Program-made: the position numbers and the translations under genes
Part shown: in pieces, positions 1 to 12,135 of the stretch
Position numbering within the stretch: position 1 is the stretch's first letter
How the letters are laid out: every line of letters begins with the position of its first letter
NCBI GenBank assembly: GCA_029931535.1
Contig: JAQPZY010001436.1
Coordinates: 2,197,001-2,261,000 of the forward strand
Origin: Margaritifera margaritifera
Lineage: Eukaryota; Mollusca; Bivalvia; Unionida; Margaritiferidae
DNA: 64,000 nucleotides
Reading direction: 5' to 3'
The notes under the pieces: generated by a model
The model's input: the letters and a program-made list of their open reading frames with translations, nothing else
Databases searched by the model: none
Told to the model about the DNA's origin: nothing

Positions 1-2000
1 TACTACAGATCTATCCTTCTCTTTTCTAAATCACTTTTATTTATCCATCTAACTATAAACATGCCAAAGCCATTTTCAAACATTCTTGGCTATCTATGAC
101 TTGCAGCAGGTTGGCAATAAAAAGAAACATTTAAAAATAATTATTTTTTTTTTTAAATTTCCACTTGCATTCAATAAAGAAAGCAGTAAATGTGGGGAAC
201 CTTCAAGATGTTGAAAGGGAGCCATTTAAGTTAATGCATAATAACAAAACTGAACTTTGGTGGTGTATATTAAAAAATCATGAAAATTACAGTCAGCTCT
301 TTATTTAATATTTTGATAAATATTTGCCATAATAATAACAAATGCCACAGATCTATCCTGCTTTCTAAATAAAAAAATTTTATTCGTCAAACATAAAACA
401 TGCCAAAGCCTTTTTCAAACTTCTTTAGGCTGCCTATAACTTGCATCCATCTGGCATGAATACATTTTTAAAATGACAGTTTTTTAAAATATCCAATTAC
501 TGGCAAGAAAGAAAGGAACTAAATGATTGGAAACTTCCATATGTTGTAAAGTAGCTATTTAAATTGATACAATAAAACATGTAATTTGGGGGTGTTATTA
601 AAATAAAACTGAAAACTGCAGTTCATTACTGAAACATTTTATAAATTTAAAATTTTTAAAAATGCATATTATTCATCACAAATTTGCCAAACAAGTAGCA
701 CATGCCACAGATCCATCCTTCTGCTTTCTAAATAATTTTTTATTGGTCAAACAATAAAAATGCCTATGCCATTTTTTAAATTCTCTGAGCTGTATATGGC
801 TTGAGACAGTTCAGCATGGATACATTTAAAAAATACATTTATAAAAAAATCCAATGTCTACCAAGAAAGAAAGTATATGTGGTAAAGCCTCCAGATCTTA
901 TAAAGTAGCTGTTTATACATGATAAAAAATTTGACATTTGGTAATAGTAATTAGTTCTTTATTGACAATTTGAAATAACTTAAAAATATTATTGATCAAA
1001 AATTGCCCCAAAATGAAGCACACACAACAGATGCATCCTTCTGCTTCTAAAACATTTTTTTTAAATTGGTCACATGTAAATGTCTTTTCCAAAATTCTCC
1101 TGGCTAAGATCTCAGCTATTTTTTTTTTTTTTTTACATTTTAAACCAACTATTGGCAACAAGGAGTATATGTGGGGAAACTTCCACAAGTTATAATAAAA
1201 AGCTGTCTAAGTTGATACATCATAAAAAAAAAAAGTTTAAATTTTAATTTAAAATTAAAAAATATAAATATTAATTATCAAAAATATGCCCCTTAGAGTA
1301 GCACACGCCACAGATCTATCCTTTCTAAATCATTTTGTGTTTTGGTCAAACATTAAACATGCCACAGATCTATCCTTTCTAAATCATTTTGTGTTTTGGT
1401 CAAACATTAAACACGCCACAGATCTATCCTTTCTAAATCATTTTGTGTTTTGGTCAAACATTAAACATGCCACTGCCCCTGACTATGACATTTTAAAAAT
1501 AATTGTTACAATTTTAAAAAGTTTAACTATTGGCAAAAAACAATGGAGGAAAATGTCCAGATGTTATAATGAAAATTACAAAATGTTCTTTATTGAAAAT
1601 TTTAATGAATTTTAAATAAATAAAATATTATCCTTCTGCTGTCTATATCATTTTATTAAATCTTCCAAACATCCATGGCAAAGCCTTTTTCATAATTCTT
1701 TGGTTAGTCTATAATTTGCTGTGAGTGGGTTTTAATATTTTAAAAACATTTTAGATTGTAAATGAATAAATTATTGCTAAAAAATGATTTCCATAGGAAG
1801 CATTTCCGATGTTGATAGGTAATTTTCTACATCAAAATTGTAGCAAAGTGAAAAACTGAGTATTTATCATGATTTATATACCTTTTTTCCCCCAATATTT
1901 CAAATAGAACTCTTTAGTAAAATTATTACTATTTGTCAAAAAATTGCCAAATAAAGTGCCAGAAACCACAGGTTTACATCTTTCCTTTCAATATCAAGCT
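1..2000. repeat. Degenerate ~300-360-bp tandem array
   Basis: A recognisable start (CCACAGATCTATCC followed by TTTCTAAAT and GGTCAAACA) recurs near 3, 343, 704, 1024, 1307 and, much weaker, 1960. Between them come AT-rich blocks with shared words (GTGGGGAA, AAGATGTTG, GTAGCTATTT). This looks like six decayed units of an intronic or intergenic satellite. No coding potential was seen. Confidence 0.7.
1307..1468. repeat. 54-bp direct repeat, three near-identical copies
   Basis: Units start at 1307, 1361 and 1415 and are almost identical, so they are a recent local amplification within one older ~340-bp unit. The period is divisible by three, which keeps a 109-codon reading frame open by chance. 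Confidence 0.9.
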
Positions 2001-2146
2001 TTGGAAACTGGCTTATTTTTTTTTTTACAAAAATTAAGAGAGTCTCAGATATTTTTTTGACCATTCATTAACCAACACTTCTTGTAAAGTCTAGCACATC
2101 ATGGATGTTCTTGGGATACCCTGAGCTACCTATATAATCCAATCTA

Positions 2147-2363
2147 CCCTATATACTCACATATAATCCAGGTCCAAATGCAAACAACATAGACCCTGAT
2201 CTGCTGTCGCATAATGCGCCGGCAGATCAGGGTCTATGTTGTTTGTTCTACTGATTAGTTCTTACAAACTGTATAGACCCAGATCTGCCAGCGCATTATG
2301 CGATGGCAGATCTGGGTTAATGCAGTTTGCAGTTGGTATCAGATTATATGCGAGTATATACGG
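2147..2363. mobile_element. 217-bp palindromic MITE, copy 1
   Basis: Flanked by TA (2145-2146 and 2364-2365). Inverted ends CCCTATATACTCACATATAA / TTATATGCGAGTATATACGG extend to about 38 bp. Inside are two hairpins of 65 nt each (2181-2245 and 2265-2329) separated by 19 bp. Hairpin 1 is the best preserved in the window, with about 25 paired bases around a CGCATAATGCGC centre. TA flanks and terminal inverted repeats indicate a non-autonomous DNA transposon; the superfamily is not assigned. Confidence 0.85.
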
Positions 2364-2365
2364 TA

Positions 2366-4837
2366 TGTCTGCCGCTGTTTCCATTTCCTGTGTTATTTAA
2401 GTTCCCTGCTTTTGAGATCATACCCATGTATCAAAGAAGTATAGATAGATCTGTATATATTGCTCAGTAATTAAACCTCAGATCCAGGTGGACACTTACC
2501 ATTTCACATCTACAGCAAGAAAATGGCATTCAGCTGAACCTATTGCTATAGACAACAGCACAACTTGTGTACTTGAACAAATGTAGCAAGTGATATCGTT
2601 CTTATTTTTAAAAACTGTAGGCAACAATTAGGAAATTTAGATGCTCCATGTTTGCAGTGAAAAGTATAAATAACCATTTTTTCTTTGTTTTCTTCTTTCT
2701 TTTCAGCTAATAATTGCAAAAAGTCAGGTAACAAATAATAAATTCTAATAAATAACTTGGAGACAGAGCTGTGGTAGGTGTCAGATTTCCAGACAGGCAA
2801 TAGGTAATATTGCCAATTCTATCTTAAAGCGAAAGAAAATAGACCAGTTGAAGAAACAAGGTTTAGTCAACCATGTTCTTTAAAGATGAATTGGTAATTG
2901 TTATAATCACAACTTACATTTGACAATTAAGTATCATCATATGTTCAACTACTGAGATGTAAATTTGTAAAGGATGATCCATGATAAATGCATCTATTTT
3001 TTTCATCTATATATTCCATTTATAACATAGTACTCTGCATTCAATACACTATTCAAATGTAGGTAAGAATGCTTAAAATATAATTGTCCAAAAGAAAGCA
3101 GTGTTCCTTTTTGTAGATAAAATATTATACTGTACAATCAACAAGAATTCAACCTAACTTTTAAATAAATACTGCAAATATTGTCATTTAAGCATCATTA
3201 TTGTAGAGTATAAGCTATACTTAAATATAATATATTAGTATGGAAAACGTGAGCAAAAGAAATTACTAATTTGGTGCATTGTTCCATTCCCAGAAATTTT
3301 AAAAAAAAAAACAAAATACAAAAAAACAAATCAAAACAAGATATTAAAGCTTAACAAAGTAACTTGTTAAAGAAGAAAACAAACTAAAAGATAAACATTA
3401 TATATGCCCAACACGTGTTATGGTAGATAAAATAATTAAAAATATGTACAAAAACCTTGAAAACTCATGGCAAAGTTGGAGGGACGCAATTTGTTTGGCA
3501 GATTCATAAACTATTGAAGTATACTGAAAAATAAATGTACTTTATATTAATTAACACTTGTAAGCTTGATTACTTTTGTCTCTAAATAGTCAATTCTTAC
3601 CTGTAGAAACAATAATAGTGTAACAAAATAAAAAAAGGCATTGCCCCGAGAAAAGTAATAACTCAAAAAGATTCTATATTGGTGTAAACTAAATAAATAT
3701 ATATTTTTAAAACAATAAATAAAGTCAAAACATTCAGCACAATTAACAGGAAATAACAAAATGAGAGAAATGACGAAAAAGTTTACTTATGACGTATTAA
3801 CAACATCATTAAATCTGTGTCATAAATAAGACTACAATATCTATTTATTTGCATCTTTGCACTATCAACAATAAACAGGAAATGTCAGAAACCAGACTCT
3901 ACAGTGCCATGGAAACTAATATGGCATATGGCATGATATGGAGGTCTGGTGGACCAAATTTGCATATGGGGCATTATGTGGAAGCTGAAATAAATATAAA
4001 AAAATCAAGATAGCTAATTCAAGATTATTTTTAATTCTGCTACAACTAATGTAAACTTTCAGTTTTTGACTAGTCAGAAGATTGTCCAAATGTTCTTTTC
4101 TTGAGCATGAGTGTAGCCTTGAAACAGTCACTTGCAATGGAAAGAAACTGATCTCAGAATTTGCACACATCAACTGAATAACCTTTTGAAACAAGCACTT
4201 TATAAAATAAACACAGTTAATCATGAATCAATGCAAATGTTTGAGCGCTGTTCAATCTGTAATTAAGTGGAATTCATTAAAGTGGTCAAAACCTGCATAT
4301 CACCTAGGGAGGAAGCACTTGTGATGATATGACAGTATGCAAGAAATATGGAATAAATAGAGATCTGTTTCCGAATATGGAAGAATCATGAAGAATAAAC
4401 ATGCTAATGTTATCATAATTAAATGCTAGGATGGAATTTAAAAATGAAAGGTAGTGAAAAAGAGTAACAAAGTCTTTGATAAAAATAAAGAACATCTTAG
4501 TCTTTACCAAAAACTCTCTGCAAATCTCAATATTTTTGTGTCCAATTTTAACAAATCTTTAATTTTAGCATTTTGGCAACATACAATTTTAATGAATAAC
4601 CAATCGGTAAAAAAAAAGACGTTATTATTGGTAATGTTACTATACCTGATGTACAGTGATATGTGCTACTACTGATGCATGTCAACAGGGATGAACTGAA
4701 GTGTGATCGATTTATACCAACACAAGAGAAAACCGAACAATGAAGGATGCTACAATACAATTTTATACAAAATATCAATCTGAGCATTTATTTGAAGTAA
4801 TATCATCTGGTCCATCTGTTCACTCCATTGCATTAAT
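2366..4837. other. No gene recognised
   Basis: AT-rich DNA on both strands with only short open frames. No conserved protein motif, RNA gene or clear repeat was recognised. Confidence 0.5.
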
Positions 4838-4839
4838 TA

Positions 4840-5056
4840 CCGTATATACTCACTTATCAGTTGGGTCCAACTTCAAACTGCATAGAGCCAGATCTGCCAT
4901 TGCATAATGCACCAGCAGATCTGGGTCTATGCAGTTTGTCAGGAATAATCAGTATAACAAACAACACAGACCCTGATCTGCTGACACATTATGTGACAGC
5001 AGATCAGGGTCTATATTGTTTTCAGTTGGGCCTGACTTATAAGCAAGTATATACAG
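4840..5056. mobile_element. 217-bp palindromic MITE, copy 2 (inverted)
   Basis: Exactly 217 bp between TA dinucleotides (4838-4839, 5057-5058). The hairpin order is reversed relative to copy 1: the AAACTGCATAGA hairpin comes first, then the AACAACACAGACC hairpin, so this copy lies in the opposite orientation. The right arm of the first hairpin matches the family exactly. Confidence 0.85.
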
Positions 5057-5585
5057 TACGTCCTAGGCATAGGATGGCACTTATGAAATGGCAGCTACTC
5101 ATATCTAACTCCAGTTTACTGTCTGTCTGGTTCGACATGGGCATTTATATCCTATTTATATTTTAATCACATAGTTTTGGTGAGCATAACATTTTAGCAA
5201 AATTAGTCTGAGATGATCAAATATGATCTTACAAATTTCTTGACAAACATATTATAGACTGAAACTAATGATGCAGCTTTCATCACACTCATCTGATAAA
5301 TAACAAAATCAGCACATACACATATCTGATGATCTATATCCAGATACATAAAAAAGCATCACAGCAAATCATAAACACAAAAATGAAAGTATCTGAGGTG
5401 TGTAGTAAATATTTAAAAATAAATGCTGCCTCGACTGAAAAACAATTATTCACACAAAACAACTATAAACTATATCACAACACAGGTCTGAACCATTTAC
5501 ACATGCATCAGACACAAGTTCTCAAGAACAAATCTTTCTCATTTTAAGCTAGCTATTACTGAACTTAAATTTACCATACCTAACA

Positions 5586-5793
5586 CCATATTTTCTCATT
5601 ATATGCAACATGAACTCCACTGACAACAGTGTACACTCCAATCTGTAGCTGCATACAGTGCTGGCAGATCAGTCTATACTGTTTGCTCTATGATCTCGAG
5701 CAAACAGCACAGCCCACTGTCTGCTGGTGCATTATGCAGTGACAAATCTGAGTAAATTGTTCACATGTGAGCAGGATCTAATTTAGGACATGG
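5586..5793. mobile_element. Decayed copy of the 217-bp MITE
   Basis: Ends CCATATTTTCTC and GGACATGG with TA or near-TA flanks, and internal GCTGGCAGATCAG and GGTGCATTATGC, match the family but with many changes, including loss of most stem pairing. This is the oldest copy in the window. Confidence 0.6.
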
Positions 5794-5979
5794 TATTTTA
5801 GGACCCGTGCTAATGTTTCAACAAAAGAACCGAGAATGGTACATTATACACCCACCTCATATTTAACAGTCCTCTATGTAGGCACGAGAAAGGCATGGTT
5901 GACACCAGAGATTACTGAGCCTCCGTTCAAAGTGTGCAGTCTTCAACAAAATGTACTATGCAGATACTATAAATTTCTT
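5794..5979. other. No gene recognised
   Basis: Contains CACCTCATATTTAACAGTCCTCTATG, similar to sequence near 17145 that precedes the second ~135-bp array, so it is probably the left edge of the same composite repeat. Confidence 0.4.
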
Positions 5980-6960
5980 TTTTGATTTACTATGACCTTG
6001 ACATTTGACATATAGTTCCCAGAATCATTTGGTTTCTTTAATACCCAATGTGCAAGTCATCCACAAAGCTTGGTATAGGAACCTACTCTAGAACAAAATC
6101 TACTGTTCAAAACCCAGTTTTCTTTGTGTCACAATGGACTCTGACCATTGACCTTTTGACCCCCAAATCAATAGGCCTCTTCCTTGTCCTAAGTGCAAGC
6201 CCTCCACAAACTTTGGTCAAGGTACATGGTCCAACACTAAAGCTATGATACAAAAAAACATTTTTCTTTTTTCAGTCATTGACCTTGACCTATGACATTT
6301 TGAACCCAAAATCAATATGCTTTATGCTTCTTTCTCACCCAAAGTGTAAACCATCCACAAACTTTGGTGAAGGGACACGTAGAGGACTTAAGTTTTTATT
6401 CTGAAACCATTTTTTTATCATTTTATTCACTGACCTTGACCTTTGACCAAAAATGGACAGGTTTCTTCCTTATTCCAAGAGAATGCCATCCATTAAATTC
6501 AGTCCAGATCAGTGATGCAAACCAAAAGCTATTGTGCAGAAACAGTGTCTTGTTTTTCAGTTATAGTGACCTACACCTTGGACATTTTGACCCCAAATAA
6601 GCAGGTTTCTTCCTTACCTCAAGTGCAAGCCATCCACAAAGTTTGGTCCAGGTCTGTAATGTAGAACTAATGTTAATGTGCTTAAACCATTTTTGTTCTT
6701 CACAGTGAGCCTGACTGACATTTGACCCCAAATCATTGGGCTTCTAACTTATCCCAATACAAACCATCCACAAAGTTTGGTCCAGGTATGTGATGTAAAA
6801 CTAATGTTATTGTGTGAAACCATACCTCTTTTTTTCAGTCACAGTGAGCTTCACCTTTGACCTTTGAACCCCCCAATCAATAGGCTTATTCCTTACTCCA
6901 AGTGCAAACAATCCACAAAGTTTGGTAAAGGTAGATCATGTGTAAAACTATAGTAATTGC
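5980..6960. repeat. ~140-bp degenerate tandem array with TGACCTTGACC core
   Basis: Seven units, each with a variant of TGACCTTGACCTTTGACCC, then AATAGGCTTCTTCC, then AAGTGCAAGCCATCCACAAA and TTTGGT. Cores lie near 5993, 6148, 6280, 6431, 6566, 6703 and 6843. On the reverse strand the core reads as AGGTCA half-sites in direct repeat. A shorter relative lies at 17215-17520. Confidence 0.85.
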
Positions 6961-7689
6961 GTGGTAACTGATGGATGGATGTACAGACCAAAATCGTGAT
7001 ATAGACTCCACTTTTGGCAGACAAAATACAAATCACACCAAAATATCTACTGAATGTGTAAAACTAGTGCATCTTATTAGCAATAACAACCTTTCTTTAC
7101 TACATTAAATCTGCCCTATGTTTATAAACCCCCTCCTTCATTTTTTGTCTTCAAATGGAGTTGGGAAATTTCCCTGCAAAATTTTCAGTTTCCGGAATCA
7201 CAGACAGTAACTTTAGCATATGGGTCAGAATTCTGTTTCCAGTAGTTGAAAACATTCAGTTTACTTGACATTATGGGCATGACCTAGGGTCTGTATTGGA
7301 TATATGTTTGATTTTGTCTCATATCTTTCAAACCTATATAAGACTGAGTTCTCTCTTTCCAAATCATGACCCTGGAGCATTACCCCTCCCCTGCATGGTT
7401 CATACAATCACAGAGAGTTGATTTTCAAGGATTCTTCAAAGATTTTATAAGGACTTCCAAAAGTTTTCAAGAAAAAATATTTCTTTTTACTAAAATTGAA
7501 ATTTCTCCATAAGTTACTTTGTGTATCAGTGCAAAATAGAAGAAAATACACAGAAATAATTAGTGCACCACTACATTCCTGTGATTTTTAAATTAAAGTA
7601 TTAAATATTTGAAAATTAGTTACGCCTTTCATACTTTATATGTAGTTATTACTCACATCTGTGTAACCCCCCCCCCCCTCAGATAACCA
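6961..7689. other. No gene recognised
   Basis: Mixed sequence with GATGGATGGATG near 6970, which looks like the worn 3' edge of the preceding repeat, and a C-run at 7667-7679. Nothing else was identified. Confidence 0.4.
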
Positions 7690-7744
7690 CCCCTCTTATA
7701 AGGCCACTTTCCTGTTGCAGAAAGGGTGGCCTTTATAAGAGGGG
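7690..7744. repeat. Inverted repeat (stem about 22 bp, 9-nt loop)
   Basis: CCCCTCTTATAAGGCCAC pairs with GTGGCCTTTATAAGAGGGG around CTGTTGCAG, with one bulged base. It resembles the tip of a MITE, but no element boundaries are evident. Confidence 0.75.
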
Positions 7745-10404
7745 AAACATTCCAGTTTCAAAACTGATACATTAATTTTTCCACATTGTAAACTCTCAAC
7801 TCCAACAATAAACTAAATTTTTTCAAACTACAAATGCTAATAATATAAGAAATGTTAAAGCCTTTGAGACTAACATTTAAAAAATAGAAAAAAATAGAAA
7901 AAATAAAAATGTAAATGGTTGATTCAAGCCTTAGAGGCAAATGAGATTCTAAAGCTATATCAGTGCATCAAACAATACAGACACCTTCACACCTTCAAAA
8001 TAGTATAATGTACCTTATTCAACGTAATACTCACACAGTGTGCATAAACATTATTATTTTGGTCCACTTCACAAGGTTAAACCTCATCATAATAAGTGTA
8101 CAATGACTGTCCATATCATGGGCTTGTGCATACGAGAAGAGTCAGCTCCCTTTGTCTATGTTATTTTGCTCTCAACTTGACAGATGCATTTTCTTTCAAA
8201 TTATGGTGGTCTCAATATAAACACCTGTGTTTGAGACTGATTTGACCCACAAAGTTAAGTGGTCATGAGATATCAGGCATACATGGTGATAAGTTCCAAG
8301 AAAGTCGTGATTTGGGTTGGTTGGTTTATAATGGCACTTTCAAAACATTATAGACAATATCATGATGAGGAAATGGGAGCCAAGTGTGTTTCTGATGGTC
8401 ACACCAATGTTTCAGGTGGGTTTTTGCAGCTGCACCCTCTCTTTAAGGTTTGATGGAATCAAGATATGCACTTAGTAATGAATATTTGATGTGAATTTTG
8501 ACCAGAAGAGGGATGTACACTTATTAAGGCATGTGTCGTATTACGTCCAATATGATATATAAAGATCAATAAATCTTGTAAAATGTAATATGATACAAAC
8601 ACCATCTCATCCATCACCTTTATAAAAAATACAAATACCTTATGGATTTCAACCCAAGGGAAAAAAATTAATTCATGTGTAAACTACATTAAAATAATTA
8701 CAAATGATTGCCATACAAAATCAACTACAAAAACATCAGTACAATGAAACATTAACATACATGTAAAATAGCCTACAACTTAAACAGATATATTCATGCA
8801 TAAATTACTAGCAATAGAAACTAGGCCACACCTGATTAGCATGTAAGTTACAGTCCTTGTGCCATTTTTATACACTTTACATTGTTGGAAGTAAGTTTAA
8901 ATTCAGGGATTTTTCTGGTCCATCTTGGGGCCAAATTTTGGCCTGATTCCCAATACCCAAAAATGTCCTTTTTCCTAAATTTTAGTGTAAAAGGTCATAA
9001 ATCAAAACTTTTTTTAAAAAATCTGATGCAATTTACTTGGAAAATAGACTTCAGGTATGATTTAGACTGCTAAACAAAATTTCCCAATTTGACCTTTTTA
9101 CACATAAAAATTCCCCATTCCACAGACTCTGGGCCCACTTTTTGATCGTGCAGCAATTTGATGTATGTATAATATATTATAATTTTCAATGTAACACTGA
9201 AACATTAATTGGAATATTTAGAATTTTACTGAAAAATTGCAGAGACAGAAGGCTAAACTCCTATCCAAAAATTCACATCGTGTAAAATACAAGAAGAGAG
9301 AAGAAACATATCCATGAAGGAAGTGACTGTCAATTAGCTCCTCATCACACAATGTTACGATTTAAGATTTTTAAATTTATGACAATTTTAAGATGCTCCA
9401 CACAAGAAATCTGGAACTTAAAAATTGCAGTAAAAAGAAAATTAGCTTGACAAAGTTATGAAGCAAAGATAGTAAAACACAATAAATAGTGATAGACTGT
9501 CATATCTTATTCTTTTGCATACATTATTTGAGTCAGTAAAATTTAAAAAAGAATTTCTGTTAAAAATTACCCTTTTGCTCCTTTTTCAAAAACCTGCTGT
9601 AATCACCTGGATTTCTTCAAAAGTATTAAGTATAATCCTTCATTTCACAAACTATGACCGGATGACCAACAAAAAAAACCCTCCATGTAATTCTTGTATA
9701 TAAAACTGTTTTATGAAAAACTCAACTTCAGATACAAATTCCATCAAACACAGACATGATCATTTACAACATATTTAGTAAAAACACTTCCATAAATAGT
9801 ATACTTCAGACAACAATAGTACAGTAACAATAAATACAACTTTATCTTAACATTAGTGAGGTACCAATCAAGTTTTCAGTGTGGATTAGATTTACATCAA
9901 TTTTAGGACAACAATGAAATACAATAGTGTAACAGCTTCATGTGACAGACAGCTATCAGCAGTGGTGTTCTGAATCTCCCCTCCCCCCATGTGTTTCACA
10001 AACATTATTTTCAGCAGGTACTACTCAAGTAAAACAGTACAATATATATGCCTGTTACAGTTGGGAAAGAAAATAACTTTTTTAGAGAATAATTACTGTT
10101 ATGGATATGTATATTGATGGATAGCTTGTGATACCAAAAAGAAGCTGGATGACCCTTAATTATAACCAATGTATAATAGTTGACCTTTGATACACTTCAA
10201 AATTTGCATCTCACAACTTTACACCATCTGTTCTATATGCTGCATTTTAAAAAAATCATAAAAAATGTACTGATCTCTTGAGCCCCACAGTATCATAGCA
10301 ACACTAATAAATCCTATGAATCCATGAGCAGTTTAAGATATTAATGCTGGAATGCATTTGTAGGCATCACAATATACCCTTTATTATGCACAAGATGAAT
10401 GAAG
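7745..10404. other. No gene recognised
   Basis: AT-rich, with short open frames only. A stretch at 8880-9130 (GGGCCAAATTTTGG, AAAAGGTCATAAATC, CCCAATTTGACC) has the texture of an old dispersed repeat but no second copy here to confirm it. Confidence 0.4.
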
Positions 10405-10406
10405 TA

Positions 10407-10623
10407 CTGTATGTACTCACTTATAAGTCAAGTCCAACTGCAAAGTGTACAGACCCAGGTCTGCTGTCACATAATGTGCTGGCAGATCTGGGTCTATGCA
10501 GTTTGTTAGGAGTTGTCAGTAGAACAAACAACAGACACCCTGATCTGATAGCGCATTATGCAACAGCAGATCAGGGTCTATGTTGTTTACAGTTGGACTC
10601 AACTTATACATGAGTATACACGG
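10407..10623. mobile_element. 217-bp palindromic MITE, copy 4 (inverted)
   Basis: Exactly 217 bp between TA dinucleotides (10405-10406, 10624-10625), in the same orientation as the copy at 4840. Ends are CTGTATGTACTCAC and GAGTATACACGG. Left hairpin arms carry several substitutions; right arms are near consensus. Confidence 0.85.
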
Positions 10624-10625
10624 TA

Positions 10626-11139
10626 AGTCTTTACTGAGTACGAGGTAGAAAGTGAAAAATATCGACAATATAGGCAAATCCTTAAAAATCTTGAATGATT
10701 CTGAAAAAGTTCATCATTTTGGGAGGACTTGTAAATGTAACTTTGCATTTAGTTTGATATGTACATTTTATCAGGCAACAATTCTACTAAAACTGTACAG
10801 TGGGTAAAGCCAACTTGCACAAATGTATGTGATATCATGAAAAATATTGCTAAGTGTTCATACCTGTGAACAATATTGAAAACTACCAAAAACATATAGG
10901 AATGTGTTGGAAATGCTGCGCAATTTGTGGAAAGGTAAATCTGAAATGTGAGATTCAAATAAAAAAATTGAACAGGCACCAGCTTATGCAGTGATGGAAG
11001 TGAAACTTGTGAGGCACATAGATTTTAATCTCCTCCCTGGTATTGTGATGAATTCAGCAACATTTTCAACTAATCATCTGGAATGAGTGTTCCAAAAGGG
11101 TAATCCCATAACTTAGAAGAAATGCCAAAACCTGGAAAT
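10626..11139. other. No gene recognised
   Basis: No motif or repeat was recognised apart from ordinary AT-rich sequence. Confidence 0.4.
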
Positions 11140-11207
11140 AATAATAATAATAATAATAATATTAATATTAATATTAATGATAATTATTATTACTATAATA
11201 ATAATAA
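11140..11207. repeat. Compound (TAA/TTA)n microsatellite
   Basis: Runs of ATAATA change to ATTAAT and then TTATTATTA, giving a partly self-complementary block. Confidence 0.9.
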
Positions 11208-12135
11208 CCAGAGATAAGGTGAGCAATTTGCTCATGTAAATATATCTCTGCCTATCCCATATCTCACCCCATTCCCATGTTGGAGATGAGTCTACAGTCG
11301 AGTTTCAATTGAAATCAACTGAAACTAGTTGCCTCCAGCTGCAAGACAAAAAAGGGCAGTAACTCTTACAAAAACCACAATGTAATCAATGATTACATAG
11401 CTTGCCTCTACAAAGCTTTAAGTGGTGTCCAGCAGCCATTGCAAACATTAATTATTATACAGAAGATAAACTCTCTCTAATGTGATCTTAACCTATGAAA
11501 TGTTGGTCACAGAGATGGTGCATAAAAGACATAAGACAATAAAAAAGAACATTCTTTTATATGATATCAAAGTAGAGGTATGATAATGAGTTGATAAGAA
11601 CCAAGATTTTATGAATAAATTACATAGCTTGCCTCTGTGAAGCTTCTAGTAGTCTTCAGAAGCAACTGTACACATTGAATATCATGCTGTAAATAAATAC
11701 AGAGTGAAGTTTCTTCACAATAAAATGTTAGCCCCTTTTTTTTAGCTAATTTAAGTGGGGGCTTTGGCAATTTTTTATGTTTACATTTTTAGAACTCAAC
11801 TTTAATTGGCACGATACTGCCAGTATTGTCCTGACATGCCATTAAACTATATACATGCATACATGCTGTGAAAGGGCTTGAAAGACAAAGCAATTTTTTA
11901 AAAACCCATTTCTTTCTATTTCAAAGCAGACAATGAGATGTAAGAAAATATAATAATTTTGTTTTCCTTCTTTTATTACATTATTGTTTTTAAAATCTGA
12001 TTCAGAAGCTATTGTCCTTGTCCACCCCTATAAGTCACATTTTAATGGGTGAAAGTAAGTAACTTAATTAACCACTACAGTTATAAGGCCTCACAAGAAA
12101 GGCATGCAGTCCACTTATCTAATTCCTACACTCAT
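11208..12135. repeat. Degenerate repeat sequence
   Basis: Two similar blocks (CATAGCTTGCCTCTACAAAGCTT near 11397 and CATAGCTTGCCTCTGTGAAGCTT near 11624) about 227 bp apart, with AAAAAGGGCAGTAACTCTTAC near 11348, a phrase that recurs at 16168 and 16301. The block is interpreted as worn dispersed repeats. Confidence 0.5.

Noticed and set aside
2546..2800. Candidate FA2H final exon or other gene on the minus strand
   Set aside because: The translation shows no FGISTKLWDY-like segment and no other conserved motif.
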